Origin: Chloroflexi bacterium 13_1_40CM_65_17
GTDB lineage: Bacteria > Chloroflexota > Dormibacteria > Dormibacterales > Dormibacteraceae
Length of the DNA: 34,550 nt
Assembly: GCA_001917815.1 (NCBI GenBank)
Contig: MNES01000007.1
Coordinates: forward strand, 1-34,550
Direction of reading: 5' to 3'
Positions 13,942-21,766 of the stretch are shown here, piece after piece. Position 1 is the first letter of the stretch. Each line of letters opens with the position of its first letter. The notes beneath the pieces were generated by a model. That model made no database searches, was not told the origin of the DNA, and saw only the letters and a list, made by a program, of their open reading frames with translations. Made by a program: the position numbers and the translations under genes.

Positions 13942-15533
13942 TCCGTTTCCGTGTCCAGAGCAGTCCCGCCATCCTTGCGCGGATCCGACGCACCGTGAAG
14001 GAATCCGTCCTTCTCGCCAACTATCACTTGCGGCCGCGCGAAGTACGAGTCGTAGTTGAGCGTCCGGCGGTTGACCTTGTACCCGCGCTTCTCCAGCCCG
14101 CGGCTGACAGCGAGGGGAACGCGGCCCTCCACCTGCACGACATCGCCCTGGAAATCGACCCGCGGCGCGCTCACCGCTTCGGCCGGCGTCATGGCGTGGT
14201 CGAGCACGTTCACCAGCACTTGGAGGATCGCGGTCACGATCTTGGTGCCCCCCGGCGCACCGACACAGACCCTCACACGGTCCCCGTCGAACACCAAAGT
14301 CGGCGTCATGCTGGTCGCCCGCGTCTTGCCAGGCCGCACCGAGTTCGGATTGCCCGGCCGCGGATCGAAACAATTCATGTAGTCGTTGTAGCCAAAGCCC
14401 AGCCCGGGTGTGACCACTCCGCTGGCTGAGCCAAGTGTGTGGGTCAACGACACGGCGTTGCCCTGGTCGTCCACCACGCACACATGCGTGGTGTCGGAGC
14501 GATCGTGGACTGCGGCCGCTTCCACAGTCGACACCGCGCGCGCCTTCGCCGCGTAGTCCTTGTCCGCCAGTGAACCTGTGGGCACCTCGACGAATCGCGG
14601 GTCCGCGACATGCAGCTCGCGATCGGCCACTGCCCACGCCATTGCCTCGACCAGGAGGCGAGCCGCCTCCGTGCTCGGCCACCCGTGCGCGCTGAGCTCA
14701 AACCCCTCGAGAAAGTTGAGCATCTGCAGCAGGGTGATGCCCGCTGCCGGCGGTCCGGCAGTGACCACCGACAGGCCCCGATATGTCCCGCGCAGCGGCT
14801 CCGTGACGTTCACGCGGTAGCCGGCCAGGTCCGACCGGGTTATGAATCCGCCATTGGCCTCGAAGTCGCCGGCGATCTCGTCCGCGATCTCTCCCTTATA
14901 AAAGGAATCGGGCCCCAGGCCGGCGAGGCGCTCCAGCGTGCGCGCCAGGTCCGCCTGGACGAAGTTGTCGCCAACCGCGAACAGCTCGCCGTCTCGGGTG
15001 TAGATGGCCTTCGCCGCGGGCGTGGTCTGGATCCGCTCGCGGTTGGGCACGACGTCGGGCCCGTAGTCGGCCGTCCAGTAGCCATGCATGTAGCCGGTCA
15101 CCGGGAACCCCTCCCGCGCCAGCGGGATGGCCGGCTCGATCGCCTCCCCCCACGTGATCGTGCCGTACCTGGTCAGCGCGTCGTGCAGCCCGGCCACGGT
15201 TCCCGGCACGCCCACCGACTGGTAGCCGACGTCGTTGACCCAGCCATCGAGTACGTAGCCGTAGCGATCGGCCGCCTGGCGGAGGAACAGGTGCTCCCAC
15301 TGGTCCTCGCGGGCGCGCGAGCCGGCGGTCGCATAGAACTCGAGCAGGGCGTCTCCCGACTTCGGGCTGTGCACGAGCATCACGCCGCAGCCGCCGATGC
15401 CGCACATCTGCGGATCGATGACACCCTGGACGAACGCGCAGGTGACGGCGGCGTCGACCGCGTTCCCGCCTCGACGCATGACCTCCAACCCGATCTCGGC
15501 AGCGAGCGGCTGGGGACAGACGATGATGGCCAC
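13938..15533 (-). CDS. Gamma-glutamyltransferase family protein (Ntn-hydrolase)
   Basis: This protein of about 531 residues follows the GGT plan: N-terminal PQPLAAEIGLEVMRRGGNAVDAAV, the GIGGCGVMLV loop, GVPGTVAGL, and the self-cleavage site SDTTHVCVVDDQGNAVS, where Thr348 would become the nucleophile of the small subunit. Later motifs TRATSMTPTLVF and GAPGGTKI match the small subunit. The family cleaves or transfers gamma-glutamyl groups from glutathione-like substrates, usually outside the cytoplasm, but no signal peptide is seen with the start chosen here (GTG 15533, MAIIVCPQPLAA). The frame is open further upstream to about 15746, in sequence that does not look like GGT. It is coupled to the SDR gene downstream. 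Confidence 0.88.
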   Translation of the reverse strand: MAIIVCPQPLAAEIGLEVMRRGGNAVDAAVTCAFVQGVIDPQMCGIGGCGVMLVHSPKSGDALLEFYATAGSRAREDQWEHLFLRQAADRYGYVLDGWVNDVGYQSVGVPGTVAGLHDALTRYGTITWGEAIEPAIPLAREGFPVTGYMHGYWTADYGPDVVPNRERIQTTPAAKAIYTRDGELFAVGDNFVQADLARTLERLAGLGPDSFYKGEIADEIAGDFEANGGFITRSDLAGYRVNVTEPLRGTYRGLSVVTAGPPAAGITLLQMLNFLEGFELSAHGWPSTEAARLLVEAMAWAVADRELHVADPRFVEVPTGSLADKDYAAKARAVSTVEAAAVHDRSDTTHVCVVDDQGNAVSLTHTLGSASGVVTPGLGFGYNDYMNCFDPRPGNPNSVRPGKTRATSMTPTLVFDGDRVRVCVGAPGGTKIVTAILQVLVNVLDHAMTPAEAVSAPRVDFQGDVVQVEGRVPLAVSRGLEKRGYKVNRRTLNYDSYFARPQVIVGEKDGFLHGASDPRKDGGTALDTETE

Positions 15534-15721
15534 GACTGAGAAGGTTAATCGTGAGCGTCGCGAGATCAAACTGGTGACCCTGCTCAGAGTCCCAAGAGGG
15601 CGACGGCGAAACCGAGGCCGGCCAGATGGGCGAACAGGGCGACCACTAGCTAAAGCCAGCTCGCCGCCGCGTAACGTGCCCACGCAATGGTGCGTTTCAT
15701 CGCAACGTGGGGCGCTACGGC

Positions 15722-16465
15722 ATGAACCCGGTGCCGGTGGCGGCACGGCGTGTTGCCCTGGTGCTGGTGGTCGTGACGACCCTGCTCGCGCCCAGCCTCA
15801 CCACTCTCTGGGTCTCGACACCGTCAGGGACCGATGTCCAGGCGCGGGTCAGCGCCCTGACCAACCACTACGGGATCGTCCTGCTCGGCCCCCAAGACAT
15901 CCCCTCCATGCTGGCAAAAGCCGTCGTCGCGACTGAGGATGAGCGCTTCTATACCCACCATGGGATCGATTCGGTCGGCCTCGCGCGTGCCTTTCTGTAT
16001 GACGTGTCCAATCGCTGCCTCTGCCAGGGCGGATCGACGATCACGGAGCAGCTTGTCAAAGACGTGTACCTCGGCGGCTACAACAGCGGATACGACAAGA
16101 TGGTCGACGCCGTGCTCGCCCTGAAGGTGGAGCGGGTCCTCACCAAGCCGCAGATCATGGCGGACTACCTGAGCGAGATCACTACAGGCCTGGGTCGCCG
16201 CGGGGTCAGCACCGCCTCCTGCGCCTACTTCCAGGCGCCGCTGCACAACCTGAGCCTCGGCCAGTACGCGCTGCTGGCCGGCGTCACCCAGGCCCCGTCG
16301 CTTTATGACCCGACCGTCGATCCCGCGGCGGCCGTGCATCGGCGCAGCCAGGTGCTGGCTTCGATGATCTCAGAGGGCTTCATCACGGCGGCTGAGGCGC
16401 TCGAGGCCAACGCCGAACCCGTCCTCGTGACCGGCGGGCATCCAGACCCGGCCTGCGCTCCCTAG
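15722..16465 (+). CDS. Monofunctional peptidoglycan glycosyltransferase (GT51)
   Basis: This protein of about 247 residues has one N-terminal membrane anchor (about residues 11-30) and then a GT51 domain with the catalytic motif TEDERFYTHHG (E72), GGSTITEQLVKD (103-114), the KVERVLTKPQIM region and LLAGVTQAPSLYDP. It would polymerise lipid II glycan strands outside the membrane. No transpeptidase domain follows, so it is the short MtgA-like form. Two positions usually conserved differ: YLN reads YLS, and the E before ALLAG reads Q. ATG 15722 has GGGG 9 nt upstream; GTG 15707 is an alternative. The 188 bp before it, shared with the GGT gene, contain no other gene. Confidence 0.87.
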   Translation: MNPVPVAARRVALVLVVVTTLLAPSLTTLWVSTPSGTDVQARVSALTNHYGIVLLGPQDIPSMLAKAVVATEDERFYTHHGIDSVGLARAFLYDVSNRCLCQGGSTITEQLVKDVYLGGYNSGYDKMVDAVLALKVERVLTKPQIMADYLSEITTGLGRRGVSTASCAYFQAPLHNLSLGQYALLAGVTQAPSLYDPTVDPAAAVHRRSQVLASMISEGFITAAEALEANAEPVLVTGGHPDPACAP

Positions 16466-16469
16466 ATTT

Positions 16470-17612
16470 CTATGGCGCCCAGGCGATGGGTGAGGTGGCG
16501 TCGAATCCGTTGTTGGTCGTGATCTGGATCGGTTTGACAACAGGCGCCGCCACGGGCGGAGCCGGCGTTGGGGTTGGCAGCGTCCCGCTGTACGGACCGC
16601 CCGGAGTTGGGGTCGGAACCGGCGTGGGGCTCGGCGGCGGTGGCGCGTAAGCGTTCTTGGGAAGGAACCAGAGTTGGAACGGAGAGTCGTTGGCTCCCGG
16701 AGCCAGGTACGCGATACCGGAGCTGTCTGGCGCCCAGGTCGGTTGGGCGACGAGCTGGTCGGTGATGATCGCCTTGCGTGGCCCGAGGTTGGAGCCGTCC
16801 CACGAAGCAAGCACGAGCTGCGAGATCTGCTTCTCGTAAGTGCAGATCATCGCCACCTGGTGACCGTCAGGCGAGATCGAGGGCTGGTGGCAGTCCTCAC
16901 CCGTGGATGTCAGCGGTTTGCCCTCCCTGCCGGCAGGGGTGGGTCGGGTCGTGAGCCAGAGCTGGCCGACCAGGTTTCCATCGGGTCCGTAGGTGTACTT
17001 CGTGTACATGATCCCGCCTGTAGGCAGCGGGATTGGTTGCATATCCCCACCTGTGTAGTCGTTGGCGTTGGTCCACAGCTTGCCCTGGCGGATCGAGCCG
17101 CCCACAGGCAGTGACCAGATCGAGAACGGCACGTCGTATCCGAACTTGGGTGAGTCGTAGCTCATCCAGAGGGTGTTGTTGTCGGGACCCAGGCGGGGAT
17201 AGAAGGACCAGTGCATGAGCGTCGTGTCGTTGCTCCGCGGCGGAGGACCGTTGGCCGTTAGGCTCCGCGTGACCTGTCCGAAGCGTCCGATGATGTAGAC
17301 GTCAGAGTAGAACGGTGTGCGACGAACAGCCAGCAGATTGTTGCCGCTCGCATTCCAATACGGCTGCGTCCAGCCATCCTCGGGTGTCAGCTGGTGGAAC
17401 CGCCCGATGCTCAGGCTGTAGAGTGCTCCGGATTGGCTGAGGTACAGCGTGCCCGGAAGCGTGAAAGCTTTCGCGCGAGGTGCCGCGACCGTCGGCTTCT
17501 CGGTTCGAACCGCGACTTTTGACTGCCGCCCACCGAGGTAGACATAGGTGGTGACGCTCGAAACCAGCATCAGCACGCAGAGGCCGAGCGCAAGAAAGAA
17601 CCGCGCGATCAT
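16470..17612 (-). CDS. Membrane-anchored TolB/WD40-like beta-propeller protein
   Basis: This 380-residue protein has an N-terminal anchor (residues 3-27) and an exported body with repeated propeller strands, such as GALYSLSIGRFHQLTPEDGW, HQPSISPDGHQVAMICTYE and AQPTWAPDSSGIAYLAPG. These are PD40-like blades. A Pro/Thr-rich linker (about 331-365, PSPTPVPTPTP) precedes a short tail. It likely binds a protein or wall component; no enzymatic site is visible. Its ATG overlaps the stop of the LCP gene by 4 bp, so it is coupled to that wall-assembly enzyme. It converges on the GT51 gene, with a 4 bp gap. Confidence 0.8.
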   Translation of the reverse strand: MIARFFLALGLCVLMLVSSVTTYVYLGGRQSKVAVRTEKPTVAAPRAKAFTLPGTLYLSQSGALYSLSIGRFHQLTPEDGWTQPYWNASGNNLLAVRRTPFYSDVYIIGRFGQVTRSLTANGPPPRSNDTTLMHWSFYPRLGPDNNTLWMSYDSPKFGYDVPFSIWSLPVGGSIRQGKLWTNANDYTGGDMQPIPLPTGGIMYTKYTYGPDGNLVGQLWLTTRPTPAGREGKPLTSTGEDCHQPSISPDGHQVAMICTYEKQISQLVLASWDGSNLGPRKAIITDQLVAQPTWAPDSSGIAYLAPGANDSPFQLWFLPKNAYAPPPPSPTPVPTPTPGGPYSGTLPTPTPAPPVAAPVVKPIQITTNNGFDATSPIAWAP

Positions 17613-18637
17613 GGGAAGTACTGCCGCACGAGGTAGAGAATCGCGGACCAGTTGGGCGTCAGGCTGCCGTCCGGCCCGCCTCCATGAAACATCGGGGGCT
17701 CCATGACCAGGGTGGTGATGCTGTCGGGATTGTCGAAGGTGGCCGCAAGTGGGATCAGCTGGGCCACCCGATCGAGTCCGATGCTCGTCTTGATCTCCCC
17801 TCCCAGCGCGGTCGCGATGGCGGGCACGTCGGCACTCGATACTTGCTTGGCCTTCTTACGGATCGCAAGGAGAACCTGCTGCTGACGCTTGGAGCGACCG
17901 ATGTCGCTCTGTAAATCGTTGTGGCGCGACCGCACGTACTGCATCGCGTGGACGCCATCCAGGTGCTGTGGTCCCGCCAGCACCGCAACGCGCTCATAGC
18001 CGTACGGATCCGCGCTGAAGACGTCCTGTGGGTAGAGATCGTCGACGACCGGGCTGCTCGTCACGACGTCGATCCCCCCGATCGCGTCGATCAGCTTGAT
18101 GAGCCCGAGCAAACCGATCCAGATGTACTCGTCGATGTGGACGCCGAAGTCCTGCTGGACCGTGGCTATGGCACCGCCCGCCTGGCCGTACGAATAAGCG
18201 CCATCGATCTTGCCCGATCCGCCCACCCAGAATGGAACGTAGAGATCACGCGGGATCGACAGAATTACCACCTGCTTGGTGGACGGAATGACCCTGACCA
18301 GGATCATCGACTGGGTCAGCACGTGGTCGGAGGAGAACTTCGAGTCGTCGTCGGATCCCAGCAGCAGGACGGTGAACGAGCCCGGAGTCCGGGCAGCGGC
18401 GCTGGGTGATGGAGATGCGTTGTTGGTGTCTGACGAGGGCGAAGGTGTAGGGGACGCGATGGTTACCACCTGCCCCGTCGCGTCCCACGCCAGCTTCGCG
18501 GCCGGAAGAAAGTACGCGAGGCTGCCCGCCATCGCCGACAGAACGACGGCGAAAACGGCGAGAGTTGCGGTTCGGGTGGCACTCAGGCGTCCGCGCGATC
18601 TTCGCGCGCGGCGGCCCGGCAGGGTACCGAGCGGCAC
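17609..18637 (-). CDS. LytR-CpsA-Psr (LCP) family cell-wall polymer ligase
   Basis: This 342-residue protein has a basic cytoplasmic N-terminus, one membrane segment (about residues 24-46), a Ser/Pro/Thr linker (64-86) and an LCP domain from about 88. Motifs include TVLLLGSDDD, ILSIPRDLYVP with the conserved Arg, IDAIGGIDVV and YVRSRHNDLQSDIGRSKRQQ, which holds the Arg residues that bind the polyprenyl pyrophosphate in known structures. LCP enzymes transfer anionic polymers or glycans to peptidoglycan outside the membrane. The start is GTG at 18637. It is coupled to the downstream beta-propeller gene. Confidence 0.93.
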   Translation of the reverse strand: MPLGTLPGRRARRSRGRLSATRTATLAVFAVVLSAMAGSLAYFLPAAKLAWDATGQVVTIASPTPSPSSDTNNASPSPSAAARTPGSFTVLLLGSDDDSKFSSDHVLTQSMILVRVIPSTKQVVILSIPRDLYVPFWVGGSGKIDGAYSYGQAGGAIATVQQDFGVHIDEYIWIGLLGLIKLIDAIGGIDVVTSSPVVDDLYPQDVFSADPYGYERVAVLAGPQHLDGVHAMQYVRSRHNDLQSDIGRSKRQQQVLLAIRKKAKQVSSADVPAIATALGGEIKTSIGLDRVAQLIPLAATFDNPDSITTLVMEPPMFHGGGPDGSLTPNWSAILYLVRQYFP

Positions 18638-18645
18638 GGGCCAAC

Positions 18646-18651
18646 ATTCTA
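18646..18651 (-). promoter_or_regulatory. Candidate -10 box (TAGAAT) for a leaderless LCP transcript
   Basis: On the minus strand TAGAAT ends 8 nt before GTG 18637 and no ribosome binding site is present between them. The spacing would place the transcript start within a few bases of the GTG. The -35 region is weak. Confidence 0.45.
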
Positions 18652-18699
18652 GCCAAACGGCTCGTTTAGCTTTGTAAGCGAGTTGTTAACGAGTGTCGA

Positions 18700-20349
18700 T
18701 CAGTGGTGCAACAGGGCGATCTGCACTGCTTTTATCGCCAGGAAGAGCACTGCGATCACGATGTAAGTCGCCATCGTCAACATCGCGACCCTCTTCGGGA
18801 GCGACCACGCCGGCCGTTCGAGCAGGGCGAGGGCAGGCATCCGCCAGTTCTCCTTCTCCGCGCGAGGCATCCCGGGGGTCGGTTCAGCCTTGCGTGCGCG
18901 CCAGACCATCAATCCGGTGGCCACGACCACGACCGCGGCCGTCACGACGCTGAGTAGCGCGAGCAGGTTCGTGACGTTGATGCCGGGAGCTACGGTCGAG
19001 ATGACCAGGATCAGCGAGAGCATGATGAGCACGCTGACGATGATCGTTGCGAGCACGTTCAGCCACAGCCTGTTCACCCACGGGCCGAGAACGGCCCGGT
19101 CGTTACATAAAAGGACGAGGAAGACGGTCGCGCTGGGGAGGAGCGTGCCTGCGAGCGCCTGGACCGCGGTGGTGATGAGTCCGAGTGGGGCGCGCGGAAT
19201 GAGAACTATGCCAGCCGCCAGCGCAACCATCACTGTGTACGATCCGTAGAACAGCTTGGCTTCGCGAATACCACGGTGAAGCGAGTGGCGCAGCCCGAAG
19301 ATGTCGCCGAACGCGTACGACGTGGCCAGCGTCACCGCCGAAGCACCCACGATCGAAGCGTCGAAGAGAAGCAGGGCAAAAATCGTGCCGTCGATCGGGG
19401 ATATATGTGAGGCGAGGCCGCGCGCGATATGAAGCGCGTCCGTGAAACGGCCGAAGTCGCTGGTGCCGGTGAAGGCCGAGGCGGAGGCCATCATGATCGC
19501 CGCGGCGCCGACCACCACCACGAACGCTCCGAGGACGGTGTCCGCCTTCTCGTAGTCGAGCCAGCGCGGGGTGATCCTCTTGTCGATGACGTTCGACTGC
19601 TGGAAGAAGAGCTGCCAGGGCGCGACCGTCGTGCCGACGATGGCGATGATCAGGAGCGCGGCATCGGACGTGAGACCGCCCTGCACCCCCGGCTTGATGA
19701 ACCCCACGAGGGCCGCCGTTGGATCGGGATGGCTGAGCACGAGGAGCGGCAGAACAAGAAGGCTCGCAAATAGGAAGACGAACATCGCCCTTTCCCAGCG
19801 CCGAAAGTTGCCGGTGATCGTGATCGCGATCAGGATCACGGCCGCCAGCGGAACGACGACGTATGGGCTGAATCCGAAGTACTGCCCGGCCAGGCTGACT
19901 CCGATGAACTCCGTGCTGATCGTCAGGAAGTTCAGTACGAAGAGGTCCCCGACCGAGAACCAGCCCCAGAAGCGTCCGAACCGCTCTTTGATCAACCGCG
20001 CATGCCCGACGCCGGTCACCGCGCCGAGCCTGACGACCATCTCCTGGTTGACGATCAGGACGGGTATGAGAATGATGAGGGTCCACAGCAGGGAGTAGCC
20101 GAAGTCCTGGCCGGCCTGCGCGTAGGTGGAGACCCCGCCGGCGTCGTTGTCGCCGACCATGACGATCAGTCCGGGGCCGATGATCGCGGCGAGGGTCAGC
20201 AGGCGCCGGCGCCACGTCCGTCGCGGCGCCACGTCGCTGAGGCGGATCGTCCCGAAGGCGCCGTGGATGTCGCCGAGGTGCGCCTCGTCCAGCACAGCGG
20301 ATGTGGGGACCAGCTGCGAGTCGTGTCTCACCGGCTCGCGCTCGGACAA
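18700..20349 (-). CDS. NRAMP-family transporter with NRMT-like (Mg2+-type) metal site
   Basis: This 549-residue protein has the SLC11/NRAMP fold with at least eleven membrane segments. Helix 1 reads GPGLIVMVGDNDAGG: the canonical DPGN is D69-A-G-G. Helix 6 reads GTTVAPWQ (239-246): the canonical metal-binding Met of the A-x-V-M-P-H-N region is Ala243, His is Trp and Asn is Gln. Loss of that Met is the hallmark of NRAMP-related magnesium transporters, which carry Mg2+ and Mn2+ rather than only soft transition metals (family knowledge). The long N-terminus (1-48) and extra C-terminal helices (after 460) are unusual. It is 9 bp behind a MgtE_N-CBS gene, which strongly suggests magnesium. The start is TTG at 20349. 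Confidence 0.9.
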   Translation of the reverse strand: MSEREPVRHDSQLVPTSAVLDEAHLGDIHGAFGTIRLSDVAPRRTWRRRLLTLAAIIGPGLIVMVGDNDAGGVSTYAQAGQDFGYSLLWTLIILIPVLIVNQEMVVRLGAVTGVGHARLIKERFGRFWGWFSVGDLFVLNFLTISTEFIGVSLAGQYFGFSPYVVVPLAAVILIAITITGNFRRWERAMFVFLFASLLVLPLLVLSHPDPTAALVGFIKPGVQGGLTSDAALLIIAIVGTTVAPWQLFFQQSNVIDKRITPRWLDYEKADTVLGAFVVVVGAAAIMMASASAFTGTSDFGRFTDALHIARGLASHISPIDGTIFALLLFDASIVGASAVTLATSYAFGDIFGLRHSLHRGIREAKLFYGSYTVMVALAAGIVLIPRAPLGLITTAVQALAGTLLPSATVFLVLLCNDRAVLGPWVNRLWLNVLATIIVSVLIMLSLILVISTVAPGINVTNLLALLSVVTAAVVVVATGLMVWRARKAEPTPGMPRAEKENWRMPALALLERPAWSLPKRVAMLTMATYIVIAVLFLAIKAVQIALLHH

Positions 20350-20358
20350 CGGTCTCCT

Positions 20359-21687
20359 CTAGACGCCCGTGCTTGCTTCGATGCGCGCGCGCCACTCTTC
20401 GGGGACGATGGCCTCGATCACGTCGTCCGCGCTGACGGCTCCAAGCAGGTTGCCGGCCGAGTCGGTCACTGCGAGCGCGATCAGGTTGTAGTCCGCCATC
20501 ATCAGGGTCACATCGGTGACATCGGCGCCGGTGGTGACCCGGCAGGTGGCGAGCTCGAGCTCCTCCACCTTGCGGCTCGGTTCCGTACGCAGAAGGTCAG
20601 CTGTGCCGATGCTGCCGATGTACTTGCCATCTTGCTCGGTGATGAAGACCGTGTTCAGTAGCTGGCGCGGAGACTTGTCATCGATGCGCACTGCCTCCAG
20701 CGCCTCGGGGGCCGTGGCGCCTCTGATCACCCAGACGTAGTCGGGGCTCATCATCCCGCCGGCCGTGCTCGGGTGGTACTGCAGTAGCTTGCGCAGCTTG
20801 TGCTGAGCCTGCGGCGACATGAGATCGAAGACGGGTTTCCGCCGCTCTTGATCTAGCTCGCTGAGAAGATCAGCGGCGTCGTCGGGGGCCATGCGTTCGA
20901 GGACCTTTGCCGCCTCTTCGTTAGGCATCGACCTCAGGAACTCGACCTGGTGCTCTGTGTCCAGCTCCTCGAACACGTCGGCGGTCAGCTCCACGTCGCT
21001 TTCCACCGCGTCGAGAATCTCCTCGCCCTCCTCATGCGACGCGCCTTCGACGAGGTCGGCGATCTGAGCCGGGTGCAGCCTGCGCAAGCGCTGCAGCGGC
21101 ATCAGCAGCTTGGCCGTTGGCACGTGCCCGACGAAAGGCTGCACGTCTTTCCAGTCCAAGATCGCGTGCTTGCGCAGGTCCGGCCGGCCGCGGCGGGGCA
21201 CGAGTCGGCGAAGCATTGCCCGCGGGCTGCGGTCGACGCCCATCAGCCGCCATCCGTCCTCGGCAGGTGAAAGGACCAGGTCGTGTGCCTGCACGATTCG
21301 GCCGCGCGTGATGTCCATGAGATGCCGGCCCAGCACGTCGCCGGCCAGCAGGACTTCGCCGGGCCGTCTCTGAAACGCGCCGGTGTCCAGCGTCTGCGTG
21401 TTGAGCCGCACCTCGCCGGGTGCGAGCTTGTCGATGCTCTTGCTGCCGACGAACACGTCGCGGCCGCCGATGCGGACCTTGATCCCGGTCACGGGCGGAT
21501 AGCCGCCACCGCCGCTGTCCAGCTTGACGATCAGGTCTTCCAGCCGGCCCAGCTCTTCGCCGGCCGGGTTGAGGACCGGGCTGCGCAGGAGCTGCGTGAC
21601 CATCACTCTCCGCTTCTCGTGCCCGGTCGCGTGCGGGGTCGCGCCAGATGGCGGACGGCCGTCCGTGGGTTGGTTCTTGTCGCTCAT
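20359..21687 (-). CDS. PRC-barrel/MgtE_N/CBS protein without MgtE channel domain (putative Mg2+ sensor)
   Basis: This 442-residue soluble protein has PRC-barrel-like segments at about 29-95 and 108-155, a MgtE_N superhelix at about 200-300 (LHPAQIADLVEGASHEEGEEIL, MPNEEAAKVLERMAPDDAADLL) and two CBS domains at about 315-370 and 375-430. The linker YHPSTAGGMMSPDYV is the MgtE signature between these parts. In MgtE these domains bind Mg2+ and close the channel when Mg2+ is high (known). The five-helix membrane domain is absent here. The gene lies 9 bp upstream of the NRMT-like transporter, so it is well placed to gate that carrier. The ATG at 21687 is clear. Confidence 0.92.
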   Translation of the reverse strand: MSDKNQPTDGRPPSGATPHATGHEKRRVMVTQLLRSPVLNPAGEELGRLEDLIVKLDSGGGGYPPVTGIKVRIGGRDVFVGSKSIDKLAPGEVRLNTQTLDTGAFQRRPGEVLLAGDVLGRHLMDITRGRIVQAHDLVLSPAEDGWRLMGVDRSPRAMLRRLVPRRGRPDLRKHAILDWKDVQPFVGHVPTAKLLMPLQRLRRLHPAQIADLVEGASHEEGEEILDAVESDVELTADVFEELDTEHQVEFLRSMPNEEAAKVLERMAPDDAADLLSELDQERRKPVFDLMSPQAQHKLRKLLQYHPSTAGGMMSPDYVWVIRGATAPEALEAVRIDDKSPRQLLNTVFITEQDGKYIGSIGTADLLRTEPSRKVEELELATCRVTTGADVTDVTLMMADYNLIALAVTDSAGNLLGAVSADDVIEAIVPEEWRARIEASTGV

Positions 21688-21766
21688 TGGTTTGCCGCTA
21701 ACGCGGTCCTCCCATCCCCGGCCGCGCCACGGCGGTTGCCGCGCGCTCGAGCCGGGCTGGGGTCAA

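Noticed and set aside
13942-14682. Long N-terminal extension of the SDR frame
   Set aside because: It lies wholly inside the gamma-glutamyltransferase gene in another frame and shows no SDR features; ATG 13941 begins the Rossmann fold.
15584-15646. Possible remnant of a rhomboid protease C-terminus on the minus strand (HLAGLGFAVALLGL)
   Set aside because: Only 20 codons after an in-frame stop; the AHLAGLG similarity is too short to claim.
15534-15746. N-terminal extension of the gamma-glutamyltransferase frame
   Set aside because: Arg/Pro-rich translation without signal peptide or family similarity, overlapping the divergent GT51 promoter.
19103-20395. Long same-strand open frame across the NRAMP gene (430 codons)
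   Set aside because: Arg/His-rich shadow in the wrong frame; the NRAMP frame has clear family motifs.
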